Source: Kappaphycus alvarezii (lineage: Eukaryota > Rhodophyta > Florideophyceae > Gigartinales > Solieriaceae). Taken from it: DNA of 64,000 nt. The notes under the pieces are model-generated. The model searched no databases, was not told where the DNA came from, and was given only the letters and a program-made list of their open reading frames with translations. Where the stretch lies: assembly GCA_002205965.3 (NCBI GenBank), contig NADL03000873.1:62001-126000 (forward strand), written 5' to 3'. Below, piece after piece: positions 22,058 to 32,973 of this stretch; within the stretch, counting starts at the first letter, position 1; each line of letters starts with the position of its first letter. Position numbers and translations under genes: made by a program.

Positions 22058-22580
22058 AAAGGTTTGGGTACTTTACTATTTGTTGGGCAGTGGTTTTCCT
22101 TTTACTCTTACCACCTTTTTTTTGACTAGCTACTCGTAAAGCACCATGCTATATACTGCACAGAACGGTAAGTTCATAATTAGGAAATAGTAACTTGGAA
22201 TGTACGACGCAGAATGTTGCGATATCCAGCACTGCACCTCGAGATACACTGGTGCAGATGTATATGCTTATACAAATGTATAAACCTGTATTCCTCTTTT
22301 CTGTTGTCAAACATCAAATGAATTCGGTCGCACTCGCCGCCAATTCCCATCAGTTGCAACACTATTCGAAAGATATCAGTAGACTGGTATCCTATGGGGG
22401 AGAAATTGGGAGTTTGTTTACTGCGATAAATGTTTTGGCTTTAACCCAATCGCATTTCATATCACCAGACCTGTGAGGTCGTCCCACCTCACTCTGCCTC
22501 AATTTCAGACTCTCTAATACACAGAACTGCCCCCCCAGTCTTAGAAGAATAGCCGTCCTACATCTCTAGCCAGGTGCACT
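22058..22580. repeat. Dispersed repeats upstream of the two-repeat gene
   Basis: 22058-22075 is a degenerate GGTTTGGG repeat. About 22165-22370 (TAACTTGGAATGTACGACGC through ACTCGCCGCCAATTCC) is repeated with changes at about 41595-41765. No gene is seen; this stretch should contain the promoter of the 22617 gene. Confidence 0.5.
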
Positions 22581-22616
22581 GGTTTACGACCCAGGGTGAG
22601 TGGCCCTTACTCAAGG

Positions 22617-23687
22617 ATGTCGGAGCTTGGAGACTACGACGACGGTGAAGACTACGAGTGGTACAGTGATCTTGATGGCTTCGAAGACTGGAACGATGAC
22701 CCCGAGTGCTCTGCACACCGCATGCAGCCTTTTGCAGAAGCGCTCGAGCTCTGGTCTGAGGTGCCGCAAAACCTCAAGCCACCTGGACACTCGTTCTTCT
22801 ACCTGAGAATGGTGAATTTCGCTTTGGAGGGGGAGATAGAAAAGCAGCTCCGTTCTCCTCGGCCCCAACTTATAGCCTTGCACACACACGTCCAACGCCT
22901 TGTGTCAGACCTGCAGCGGCTCGTCCGCGTGCACGAGGCCGCAGTGTGGCGGGGATACGGAGTTGGGCACGTCGTGGCATCAATTCTATCTCTGTCCCTG
23001 CCACATGCCAAGGCCTCGAAAACTGCCACCCGGCGGTTGAATCGGTCCCTACGCGACCTCTTGTTCACCTTCTATGACGGAATTCGCTCGGACCCAGAGC
23101 TTGCCCCTTCAGTCCCCAAATCAAACAGGCCCATCGTCAACGTTCCGTGTCTACCGAACCCCTCACGCCCGTCACAAATAAGTAACGAGCAGCCCCTATC
23201 TTCTCAGGAAGCCGCCCCTATCACATTCAACCCCGAAGTCGCCTATTGGCAGGCGTACACTGGGCGCGCGGGTGGGACTATTACGAGCTCGGAAACGGCG
23301 AACAACTTGGCCCTTTTGGAACTGAGCCCTGTTCCATCAGCCTCTACATCAAACAAACCACCGGTCAACATCTCATGTCTACCGAACCCCTCACGCTCAT
23401 CATCTGTCGATGATGGGAAGCCCTTATCTTCTTCGGAAGCCGCCCCCATCAGATTCAACCCCGAAGTCGCCTATGGGCAGGCGTACACTAGGCGCGCGGG
23501 CGAGGCTATTACGAGCATGGAGACGACCACCGGTTTGCATCTGCAGGGTCCGTATGGAACTGAGCGCCTGTGGGTGCCGGTTAGCTGGATGGATTGGTCT
23601 GACTTTAATTCTGTGGAAGGCGACGACGTTAATAGCGATGTTGCCGACCCATTAGAGCCAGATTCGATTGAGGACGAGGATCAGTAA
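22617..23687 (+). CDS. Novel two-repeat protein, 356 residues
   Basis: The longest undamaged ATG-started ORF in the window outside the transposons; the family is not recognised. The N-terminus (residues 1-30) is acidic and aromatic (DYDDGEDYEWYSDLDGFEDW). A helical middle (about 45-150) contains ATRRLNRSLRDLLFTFYDG. Then two tandem units of 76 residues (about 169-244 and 245-320) share NxPxVNxxCLPNPSR, EAAPI-FNPEVAY and a GxAITS-type end. The C-terminus is acidic. A GTG in the same frame lies 21 bases upstream, but the ATG at 22617 is preferred. A decayed paralogue on the minus strand (30324-30780) has only one repeat unit and aligns through to PYGTEHLWAP near the C-terminus. No membrane segment, signal peptide or catalytic motif is evident. 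Confidence 0.65.
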   Translation: MSELGDYDDGEDYEWYSDLDGFEDWNDDPECSAHRMQPFAEALELWSEVPQNLKPPGHSFFYLRMVNFALEGEIEKQLRSPRPQLIALHTHVQRLVSDLQRLVRVHEAAVWRGYGVGHVVASILSLSLPHAKASKTATRRLNRSLRDLLFTFYDGIRSDPELAPSVPKSNRPIVNVPCLPNPSRPSQISNEQPLSSQEAAPITFNPEVAYWQAYTGRAGGTITSSETANNLALLELSPVPSASTSNKPPVNISCLPNPSRSSSVDDGKPLSSSEAAPIRFNPEVAYGQAYTRRAGEAITSMETTTGLHLQGPYGTERLWVPVSWMDWSDFNSVEGDDVNSDVADPLEPDSIEDEDQ

Positions 23688-23784
23688 GTGTTGGACTTAC
23701 GCGCAGGCTGTGACATCGCAAGACCGTACCTTCGCATACCAATGTTTATCCCGGATAACAGCCGACCCTAGTTTTCAATCATTA

Positions 23785-23806
23785 AAACACCCAAAGCTTT
23801 TCCCCT
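23785..23806 (-). repeat. Dispersed GGTTTGGG repeat, partial copy
   Basis: Reads AAAACACCCAAAGCTTTTCCCC, the reverse complement of the repeat's left end. Confidence 0.5.
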
Positions 23807-23953
23807 TCTCTAGCCAGCAGAGCTCCCAATCCCCCACCACAATTTCATGTCTGAGTGGTACGTTGGATGCATATGCCGTAGCTAGAAACCTTAAAAGGAA
23901 ACCTTAAGGCCACTAAACTGACAGACTGCATTGGACATCACTGCTGCAGCAGC

Positions 23954-24146
23954 CTACTTTTGAGTCAACACCGCCCGGACTTTGCCATATGTTTCCATGG
24001 CCCTCACAGCCACTTTCCTTGCAATATCAATAAGCATGGCATATGCGTCCGGGTGTCGAACGCCGAGAATGGATATTGGTACAGGCACAAGTCTACCTCT
24101 GGCAGAAGTTGCAAGGAGTGCTTGATACCTCCTATGTTTTGCAGTG
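23954..24146 (-). pseudogene. 3' part of an ORF split by element C
   Basis: The minus strand encodes VPISILGVRHPDAYAMLIDI and a further conserved segment (VRAMETYGKVRAVLTQK), ending at the stop at 23954. The 5' part is at 30052-30161. When element C and one copy of its CAGTG duplication are mentally removed, the two parts join in the same reading frame into a single ORF of about 98 codons. A related segment (HPDACALLN, VRALETYGKVRG) is encoded on the minus strand at about 33955-34050. Family unknown. Confidence 0.6.
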
Positions 24147-24816
24147 TGATATAAAGAAAATTGTAGATATACCTTGGCATGCTGAGCTGGCTGAGCTGGC
24201 TGCGCTGGCTGAGCTGGCTGCGCTGGCTCAGTTGGCATGCTGCGCTGGCTGAGTTGGCATGCTGCGCTGGCCGAGTTGGCATGCTGCGCTGGCCGAGTTG
24301 GCATGCTGCGCTGGCTGAGTTGGCACTGTACTTACAATTATATTTTTAATTATTTTTAGAGGGATGCTTTGCACTGTACTGTGGCGGTGCAGATTTGGCA
24401 CATAGGTACTGTATAGGTGCTACAGAATGTGAGGGTTGAAAACTCTATATAAGGGGCTGTTTGCATGAAATGGTAGGACTACTTGGGAGCCAGCATACCC
24501 GAGCGGGGCGCTCAACAAGTTAAGTCAAACACAAAGCATAAAGGAAGTTGGCAGACAACTTCAGGTCAAGCTCCGAGTAGTAGGAAGTTGAGAGTCAACT
24601 TCAAACCCAAGAAAACTTTTTCCTAAGCAAGTCGCAGAAAATCAGTGGTAGACGCTGCCCCTTTTATACTTGCTTGTAGCCCTCTCAACTCTCTCCCATA
24701 TACACTGCTTTTTATTTGTTCAACTATACCACGGTAGCACTTTTGTCGCTCGCAACACCTCCGTCTTGGGGTAGTTGGTTCTAAGTATCTCTTCTCCCGA
24801 CGATTTACCCCTATCA
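24147..24816 (+). repeat. 5' LTR of element C (670 bp)
   Basis: Starts TGATATAAAG, ends CCCCTATCA. U3 contains a tandem array at about 24179-24325 built from GCTGGCTGAG and a 20-base GTTGGCATGCTGCGCTGGCT-like unit. A TATA box CTATATAAGGGG lies at about 24451-24462. The last ~270 bases match the R-U5 of elements A and B. Ala/Gln-rich minus-strand frames here come from the tandem array. Confidence 0.93.
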
Positions 24817-24818
24817 TT

Positions 24819-24836
24819 TGGTACTCTTGTGGAGGG
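24819..24836 (+). promoter_or_regulatory. tRNA primer-binding site of element C
   Basis: TGGTACTCTTGTGGAGGG, two bases after the LTR, identical to A and B. Confidence 0.75.
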
Positions 24837-24903
24837 GGTTGCACCCGAGGTATTCGAGTTGAGCAGTCTTAGGGAACCGTTCGAGGGGATTTTTTTTGTA
24901 ATC

Positions 24904-26779
24904 ATGGATCTCAACGCTGCTCGCAAAACGTTCACAGGGGCAAGAATGAAGACGTTGAGGAGTTTCTCTATACATATGTCAACGTTGTGATGCGTGAGAA
25001 GGGCGATGAAGAGAAGGCCGCAAGTATCTTTGCCTATCTTCATGGTGACGCAAAGCACAAATATAAGTCCAAGTTTATCAACGGGTGGTCTCTTAACGGG
25101 AATGGGCGTAACTTCGGTGAGGTATGTGAGTGGCTTGTGAAAGAATATGCTAAGCAGGTAGAACCAGATGAGATGATTCGTACCGCCATAGAGGCCCGGC
25201 TCAACTTCGACGATTTGTTAAGCTCATTGGTATACTTGTGTGATCTCTATGAAAAGGCTGGGTTCAACGCCCAAGCCAAGTACGGAATGCTGCGTAAGGC
25301 GGCTATGGGGGATAAGCGGCTCTCCGATTTCCTCCTCATCAAGGGCCCTCACACTTTTGATGAACTGAAGGGTACCATAGTAGAATTTGTCAAAAATTCG
25401 GAGACGTTTCAGTCACTGAGTGAGGTACCGAGGGAAACCCGCACATCGATGTCTATCGTACATCCTGAAAAGAATTATCAAAGGCCGGCTACTAGTGCAG
25501 CGGCATTAGAATCTGTCAGGAGCGATGTCAAAAACTTGGAAGAAAGGTTGGAAACCCGATTCGATAATCGACTTGACATGATAACCTCGCAGTTGGAGAG
25601 CCTTACTCTTACCATTAATAAGAATCAGTCTAGGGCCCCTAAGACTGCAGAAGTCTGCTTCTACTGTCACAAGCCTGGACACTTTGCAAACAGGTGTCCT
25701 GATAATCCACATAGAAACACTCGTTGTGGAAAGTGCGGTCGATATGGGCATCATGAAAGTAACTGCTGGTCTAAAGACAACAGAAGAGCAAATTTATCGG
25801 AAGCAAGGAGTGAGTCAGGACCAGAGGTGAAAATTTTACAAAACAGAAAGGATAAAAGGTTGACGGATGCCGGTAACGTATCCATCTCTGAAGAAATTAG
25901 TCAAGTCAATGTGACAAAAAGGGATGGGGAAGGGAACATTTTATCGAAGAAACCTAGGCTAGATTATGGAATGATGGAGCATATCCCAGCACCTGTACCT
26001 CCTCGAACCAAGAGGTCTGATCAAGTTGTTCCAGGAGTGGGAGTCACTCCGGCCAAGAAGACGAAAAAGAGTAAGAAAGTTAAGAGTATCTCTAAGGACG
26101 TACTAGAGTATGTGAAGAGGTACAATTTGGTGGCTGAGCTTGCATCGGCCCCAACTGGGATAACGTTTGGTCAACTTTTGAGGGGCGACGCAGAGGATGC
26201 GAGAAAAGAACTCAAAAAAATTATCAGGTCTAATAAGTCCGCTAAGGGTAAGAAACTGTTTCTTCAATCGGCCTCGACAGCACCAAGACGTCTTAAGCTG
26301 GTACCAGTCAAAGTATTGGGTATGAAAACCCAGGCTCTTTTCGATTCGGGTGCTGTTCCAAACCTCATTTCAGAAACTTTGGTGACAGATCTAGGTCTCG
26401 ACATTACTCCAACGACTCGAAAAATAACTGTAGCGGATGGAACCGTCTCAAAATGCATGGGCACTGTTGACAATGTTTCCGTGTTCTTTGGGGACTCTAA
26501 AGTTGATGTAGACTTTCTTTCATGCCTGATCTCCCTTTCGATGCAATCATTGGCTGCCCTACCATGGAAAGACTAGGGACATGCATTGACTTGGGCAATC
26601 AAATGGTTTCAGTTAATATTGACGGCAGAACCGTGAAGATGCCCCTGGATTTCGACAAAAGCACGCATCCTGAAGATTTAAAAGAAACGGACAGTGAAGA
26701 TTTCACTTCTAGCTATGACAGCGAAGATTCGGAAGCAGCTAACACTTTCGGAAGTGGAAAATGGTACCCTCGGGGGTAA
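24904..26779 (+). pseudogene. Gag-protease region of element C
   Basis: ATG at 24904. One G is missing from a run of five near 24940 compared with A and B, which shifts the frame. The rest of gag and most of protease is then open for 529 codons (24987-26576), the longest coding stretch in this lineage here. It contains capsid-like sequence, both zinc knuckles (CFYCHKPGHFANRC, CGKCGRYGHHESNC), a Lys-rich segment and the protease site ALFDSGAVPNLIS. A second frameshift near 26515 precedes the protease C-terminus and the acidic linker (26522-26779). Confidence 0.9.
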
Positions 26780-27032
26780 TGAACATGGCATGGGACGATT
26801 ATGATTCTAGGTTTGAAACAGATGACGACTGGAATTCTAGGATAAGTTTGAAACCCGAATATGTTTCTTTTTGCGATGATATCGAATCAAAGGACAGAAT
26901 TTGGAGCATGAAAGAAGATTACCTTTGCAAAGAAAATAAGAATACGTCGAATTCCATACATGAAGATGTGAGCACGACGGAGAGGTCCTTCAAAATATTG
27001 AGGTTGAGAATCAAGAAGAAAAAGGGAGCCAA

Positions 27033-28109
27033 ATGGCAGAAATCCAAGGAAAAGTGCAGCACCTTCCCGCCGCCGCCTCACTGAAAATATCCGACATGTT
27101 AACATCTTCCGAAGTAATTGCATGGAGTGTATCAGATTTAAGACAAGCAAGTGTACCGGTCACTCACTCATTTGAACTTACCGATACTCAACCAATTTAC
27201 CACAGGCCTAGACGTCAACCGCCAAAATATGACCAATTTATCTCAGAGAATGTTACAAGTATGCTGGAAAATGATATCATTCGGCCAGTTTCATCCCCAT
27301 GGTCATTTCCAGTTGTGGTCGCACCAAAGAAGGATGGAAAGCTGCGTTTTTGCGTCGATTACCGACAACTGAACCAGAGAATGATACCCGATCGATTTCC
27401 GATTCCGAACATGGAGGAGATCCTCGAGGACTTGAAGGACGGGAGATACTTCACCTCAATTGATCTTTACACTGGTTATTGGCAGATTCCATTAGATGAA
27501 AAATGTAAGGAAATAACAACTTTTACCAGCAAAGCCGGTACATTCAGGTTCGAAGTGATGCCTTTTGGTCTCATGAATGCCCCAGCTACATTCCAAAGAA
27601 TGATGAACGAGGTTTTGAAAGGACTTCCATTTGCAAGAGTTTATATCGATGATGTAGTGATATTCTCAAAAACCTTGGATCAGCACATATCGCATGTCAA
27701 GACTGTGGTGGAGAAAATAGATGCGTACAGCCTGAAAATTAAGTTAAGCAAATGCTTCTTTGCGAAAACGTCTATCCAATTACTCGGTCATATCGTCGAC
27801 CAAGAGGGAATTAGAGTGGATCCAGAGAAAACGAAAAAAATAAAGTTGGCAACAAGGCCCGCTTCAAAGACGGAGGTCCGAAGCTTCTTAGGACTGGCCT
27901 CATATTACAGAAGATTTATCAAAGATTTCGCCGAGACTGCAGCACCGTTACATGCCAGCACTACGAAGAACGGAAAATTTTACTGGAACAAGGAAATGGA
28001 AACTGCATTTCAGGAGCTTAAAGATAAGCTATGTGTCCCCCAGTTCTCATGTACCCAGATTTCAAGAGACCATTCGTTGTGGAGACAGATGCCTCAGAAC
28101 GGTCTTTGA
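27033..28109 (+). pseudogene. Reverse transcriptase of element C
   Basis: A 358-codon open frame covers essentially the whole RT: VVVAPKKDGKLRFCVDYRQL, SIDLYTGYWQIPLDEK, MPFGLMNAPATFQRMMNEVL and the catalytic YIDDVVIFS around 27640, then the connection (SKTEVRSFLGLASYYRRFIK). All catalytic Asp residues are present. The frame is lost near 28040, where RNase H should begin. Open sequence from an earlier frame (26761-27084) overlaps its start, consistent with one lost base. Confidence 0.92.
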
Positions 28110-29340
28110 GTGCCGTTTTGTCCCAAAAAGATGAAAACGGAAGACTACAACCTGTTCAATTCGCAAGCCGAACTCTGAATGATGCGGAAAAGAGATACTC
28201 AGTCTGCGAGAAAGAAGCGCTAGCTGTCGTCTTCGCGCTGAAAAAGTTTCGCGTTTACCTTTTATCACTCGAGAAATTTGTCTTAATCACTGATCACCAG
28301 GCACTTAAGACAGCATTCCTAAAGAAGGATGTACATCACCGCTTGGCCCAATGGCTCGACATTTTCGCAGAATATCGGTTTGAAATTGTGTATAGACCCG
28401 GACGCAATAATCAGCCTGCCGATTACTTATCCCGCTTGAGGGATCCACTGAGTCCAAATGAAAAGGCTTCCGAGGACATCGTCGGAGTTGCTGAGATGCA
28501 GGCGCCGAACGAAACAAAGTACGAAGCTAATATTTACGGACTTATTAAGTTCTTGGATGGACTAGAAATGAGAAAGGTTAATCTGGAACATAGAAATTGG
28601 GTACGCAGGAATCAAAAGGCTTTTACATTGTGGAATGGAAAACTCTTCCGGCACACTAAAGCCGGTCCCCGACTAGTGGCCCCTTTGAAAGAAAGAATGA
28701 AGATCTTGAGGACTTTCCATGAAGAGCTAGGGCATTGGGATCTCGAAACAACCAAAAAATTCGTAACTGAGAGATTCTGGTGGCCCGGTATCCATAACGA
28801 CGTCTATAATTTCGTGAAAAGCTGCGACAACTGACAAAAATTCACTCCAATACGGACGTATAAGACAACTCTAAGTTTTCCAGTTTCCGGTCTCTTTGAA
28901 ACCTTCTCAATTGACTTTGCGGGCCCGTTCAAGGAAACATCTTCCGGAAACAAATATCTCCTTATAGGGGTGGAACATCTTACTGGATGGCCAATAGCAG
29001 TTGCAGTTGAGGAGGCAAATGCTGAGGTGGTACTGAAATTCATCGAAAAAGAAATAATTGAACCGTTTGGCCTTCCAAAAAGGATCATCTCGGATAACGC
29101 CCTTTGTTTTACTGCAACTTCACTGCTTCGTTTCTTGGAAGAGAAAGGGATTCAGCTCAAGACAGTTCTAGACTACGCTCTTATGTCAAACGGGAAAGCC
29201 AAAAAGATGATTGGACCTATCAAACGAGCACCTACTTTTTGGAATATTTTATAGGTAATCAACTGCATCCCTATTCGTTTGAAAGGCCTCATGTTTTAAC
29301 AATAAGGCAACTTACATTAATAGAAACAGAAGAAGAATGA
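28031..29340 (+). pseudogene. RNase H and truncated integrase of element C
   Basis: RNase H (28031-28500) has FVVETDASERSLSAVLSQ, CEKEALAVVFALKKF and LITDHQALKTAF. The integrase zinc domain has HEELGHWD and ends in KSCDN, followed by TGA at 28832-28834 where A encodes the last Cys. The same frame continues to 29254 with FSIDFAGPF and IISDNALCF, but the third catalytic residue is replaced (NGKAKKMIG, Lys for Glu). At about 29232 the sequence jumps to the end of the extra module (HPYSFERPHVLTIRQLTLIE, ending near 29340). Confidence 0.9.
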
Positions 29341-29376
29341 TGACGAGTCGGGACGTTCGTCTTGAGCGAGGGGGCG

Positions 29377-30046
29377 TGATATAAAGAAAATTGTAGATAT
29401 ACCTTGGCATGCTGAGCTGGCTGAGCTGGCTGCGCTGGCTGAGCTGGCTGCGCTGGCTCAGTTGGCATGCTGCGCTGGCTGAGTTGGCATGCTGCGCTGG
29501 CCGAGTTGGCATGCTGCGCTGGCCGAGTTGGCATGCTGCGCTGGCTGAGTTGGCACTGTACTTACAATTATATTTTTAATTATTTTTAGAGGGATGCTTT
29601 GCACTGTACTGTGGCGGTGCAGATTTGGCACATAGGTACTGTATAGGTGCTACAGAATGTGAGGGTTGAAAACTCTATATAAGGGGCTGTTTGCATGAAA
29701 TGGTAGGACTACTTGGGAGCCAGCATACCCGAGCGGGGCGCTCAACAAGTTAAGTCAAACACAAAGCATAAAGGAAGTTGGCAGACAACTTCAGGTCAAG
29801 CTCCGAGTAGTAGGAAGTTGAGAGTCAACTTCAAACCCAAGAAAACTTTTTCCTAAGCAAGTCGCAGAAAATCAGTGGTAGACGCTGCCCCTTTTATACT
29901 TGCTTGTAGCCCTCTCAACTCTCTCCCATATACACTGCTTTTTATTTGTTCAACTATACCACGGTAGCACTTTTGTCGCTCGCAACACCTCCGTCTTGGG
30001 GTAGTTGGTTCTAAGTATCTCTTCTCCCGACGATTTACCCCTATCA
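29377..30046 (+). repeat. 3' LTR of element C (670 bp)
   Basis: Identical by eye to 24147-24816, including every unit of the tandem array. Preceded by a polypurine tract (GCGAGGGGGCG, 29366-29376). Confidence 0.93.
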
Positions 30047-30051
30047 CAGTG

Positions 30052-30161
30052 CTTGCCGAGTTGGGGGATGTCATGAGGTTGAAGAATAGAATGTAAATAG
30101 AACTACTGAAAAATACAACCGTATGGTAATCATCACGTAGCAGCCAATGGTTGCTTTTCAT
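30052..30161 (-). pseudogene. 5' part of the ORF split by element C
   Basis: Starts at an ATG at 30161 directly preceded by an in-frame TGA. Encodes MKSNHWLLRDDYHTVVF and a hydrophobic stretch (SSSIYILFFNLM), then runs in frame into the segment at 23954-24146 once element C is removed. A second ATG just after the hydrophobic stretch could be the true start. Confidence 0.5.
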
Positions 30162-30323
30162 TCAGATCGAACATATCTTCGAAGAGGGGGCAATGTTTGC
30201 GTACTTTAAAGTTTGAAAGATGTGCTCAGTTGGGGCCCGGAAAACCGTAGAGGGTTACCGGTGATGGAAAGTCATATTTGCCAGCAAAGTTACCCGGAGC
30301 ATACCACGGGATATGCCCGACCC

Positions 30324-30780
30324 TTACTCACCCTTCTCCACACCAGCTTCCAACCCCTCCGGATCGGCAGCGACATCACAGACGTCGTCGCCGTCCGAAG
30401 AGTTGAGATTAGACCAGTCCCTCCAGCGAGCAGGAGCCCACAAATGCTCCGTGCCGTAGGGTCTCATCAAAGGCAGGTTAGTGTCCCTCTCCATGGCCGT
30501 AATAATCCCACTTTCGCGCCATGACGTCTGCCCATAGACATCTTTGGGTGTTGTTTGTTAATCAGCGGCTTCGACCAAGGTGGAAGAGTAGAGCTTCCCG
30601 CCACTAGGTAGCGGGCGAGGGGTGTTCGGTACCACAGGGTGGTTCACCATGGGCCTGTTCCTTTGGCGAACAGACGCAGCCGACTGAGAATCCGACCTTA
30701 AGCCATCAAATATACCGAACAAAAGGTCGCTCACGGAGCGGTTCAAACCGCGCTTTGCTGTCTTGGACACTTTCACGCTG
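30324..30780 (-). pseudogene. Decayed paralogue of the two-repeat gene
   Basis: Minus-strand frames encode KTAKRGLNRSVSDLLFGIFD and NRPMVNHPVVPNTPRPLPSG, then after a frame break at about 30548-30558 VYGQTSWRESGIITAMERD and PYGTEHLWAP, ending at a stop at 30324-30326. This aligns with residues about 130-350 of the 22617-23687 protein, with one repeat unit instead of two. The N-terminal part is replaced by a GGTTTGGG repeat (30778-30962). Confidence 0.6.
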
Positions 30781-30962
30781 CAGCAGCCGTCATGTCCAAT
30801 GCGGCCTGCTTGATGGCTGGCCTGAAGGTAGCATTTTAGGAAGCGTAGTTCCTTCCCCATTACGCTGTAGGTATACCCTTTTTGAGTCGATTGCGGTTGT
30901 CTGGAAAACCATGGGATAGGTCGGAAATATCTTCCAACAGTAAAACACCCAAACGTTTCCCC
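30778..30962 (-). repeat. Dispersed GGTTTGGG repeat, near full length
   Basis: Minus-strand copy running from the CTGCAGCAGCCGTCATGTCC end to AAAACACCCAAACG. An open frame passes from it into the paralogue of the 22617 gene. Confidence 0.7.
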
Positions 30963-31029
30963 TCTTTCACAAGAGGTAGCAGATCGCATATCATTTCCGT
31001 CACCACGTGACCGATCCGTAGTCACGCCA

Positions 31030-32327
31030 CACAGCTACACTGTGCAGGCGGGTGAACCGTTGGAGTTCTAAGAGTAAAACCAAACATTTGCCCTTGTCAT
31101 ATCAGATGCATAAGTGATACTGGTGCATAAGATAAGAACGCTGGACCGGTAGCAGGAGAAACTTGAAAGAATGAGACCCTCTAGATAATTCAAGAATTCA
31201 TTTGCGTACAGCACTTTAATGCTCGAAAGCACGCACGATCTGCTAGTAGATCTCTACCAGCTACAAAGTATGGCCCAGAAGGGCGCGGAGGGTATTCAGA
31301 AACTAACTAAGAATGCAGGCGGCGGATAGAAACCTGTTGCACCTGCATCACTTGGAGATTAATCGCAAAACGGGTAACTAAGTCGCGAAGCTCCTGTTAA
31401 GGGGCGGAACCGCGACAAGAAGAAGCGAGACGTACCCAAATCATTTGTTATATGTTACACAACGTCTTTTGGTTCTCAGCCCTCCGATGTCTCGCTGTAA
31501 ATACACTCCATAATTTCCATACTTTCGTATTTTCCCCATCGTGTATTCTAGCACCTGACACCGACACAATATGGAGTGATCTGTCACCTAAATTCTTCCA
31601 ATAAGGCAATCAGATGCATTATGAGTACTGTTACTGTGTCGGTATAGCCTTTTTGAGTTGATTGCGGTTGTCTGGAAAACCATGGGATAGACCGGATATA
31701 TCTTCCAAGAGTAAAACACCCAAACCTTTTCCCTTATGAGTACTTGGCTTTGCGAGCATGCGAGTATTCATTGGATTATAAATTTGCAAGGAGAATGAGG
31801 AAATACGGTACACGTTCGGATATATTTTCCAAAGTAAAACACCCAAACCTTCCTCCCCTTTTTCTGCATCTTATCGTAAAAGAGAGCGAACCTAGAATCA
31901 CTGCCGAAGCCAATCTCTTTGCCTATTCCCGACAACATATTTTCGAGCATCTACCTGTAACTTTCAAGATCTCTACTTACTTTAATGAACTGAACGGAAT
32001 GTTTGGGTTCTTTAATATTTGAAAGTTGCGGGTCGACCATCATCTGGTATGTTCTAAAAGTGTTCAAGATAATGGTTAGTGTGGCAATTGACGTTGAGAA
32101 ATTTTTTACACCAAACTAGTTTTCGCTGATGCATTGAATTTCCGGATTGAATCAGTGCTACCAATGATACAGTCTACTGCTACTTTTGTTTTCTCGTCTG
32201 AGATCAATGAGGGTGCGAAAGCCTACTTCATTGGAATGCGAGGTAGCTCACATTGTATACATTTATTAGTAATCAAGATTTGTGTCCATTCGGACTCCAA
32301 TGTTATTTAGGGTACTACTACAAACGG
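31030..32327. other. Stretch with two minus-strand repeat copies and no gene
   Basis: Dispersed GGTTTGGG repeat copies lie at about 31642-31738 and 31812-31857, both minus strand. The remainder is AT-rich sequence without a recognisable gene. Confidence 0.5.
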
Positions 32328-32445
32328 GGGAAAGGTTTGGGTGTTTTACTCTTGGAAGATATATCCGATATATCCCATGGTTTTCCTGACAACCGCAATC
32401 GACTCAAAAAGGGTATACCGACACAGTAACGGGAAGGAACTACTT
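32328..32445 (+). repeat. Dispersed GGTTTGGG repeat copy
   Basis: Core plus ATCCCATGGTTTTCCTGACA and the CGACTCAAAAAGGGTATACC segment. Confidence 0.75.
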
Positions 32446-32970
32446 TCGTACGCTTCGCTTTCTGAACTTTGCTCCATTTTGAAAACTCTCTCCAAAAATG
32501 AAATGTTTCCCACCATCGTACTCAGTTGACGATTCCTGAGTTTCGAAAATCTTAAAGGCAGCTCAGACAGCCTTGGATGCAAAGTTTCGGCGTCCGGTGA
32601 GATAAGAATGACTTTCAAGGACATTAGCTCGTAAAAGTAAGCCCTCTACCAAATGATTGCGTCTCGAACAGGTTGTTAAAAAGCTAGCTCCACACGCAAT
32701 ACCGTTGTCAAGAAGTCAGCCGTGTGATGTAAACCAATTTTTATTTACAATGGTATTAAAATCCGAATTTCTTCGACAAAGAGGACAAGCAGAGGAACAA
32801 TTGGTAGCGTGGTATTTCGATGGTGTCAGGGCCAACCAGTGGTTCCAAACAAGAGTGCAGTCTTCGAATTGACCGCCGATATCTCCTCCTGGTTCGAGAT
32901 CCTTGATTTCATTCTGAATGAGACCTAGTCTTCTCATAAATCAAAACATGTTCTCTCCGTTATTTCGACA
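32446..32970. other. Stretch without a supported gene
   Basis: Short open frames on both strands (for example 32346-32624 minus, 32657-32872 plus), none with recognisable features. Confidence 0.35.
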
Positions 32971-32973
32971 TAA

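Larger units (their letters stand above)
24147..30046 (+). mobile_element. Ty3/gypsy LTR retrotransposon C, internally deleted
   Basis: This is a 5900-bp element on the plus strand. The 670-bp LTRs (24147-24816 and 29377-30046) are identical by eye. The target duplication CAGTG lies at 24142-24146 and 30047-30051. Coding sequence is close to A and B, but the integrase is cut at about 29232 and joined to the last codons of the extra module, removing most of that module. The U3 of its LTR is unrelated to that of A or B, while R-U5 is shared. Confidence 0.95.

Noticed and set aside
23954..24304. Ala/Gln-rich minus-strand ORF with PAQPAQ repeats
   Set aside because: The repeat part is the tandem array in the U3 of element C and recurs in the other LTR. 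Only the part beyond 24146 is independent sequence.
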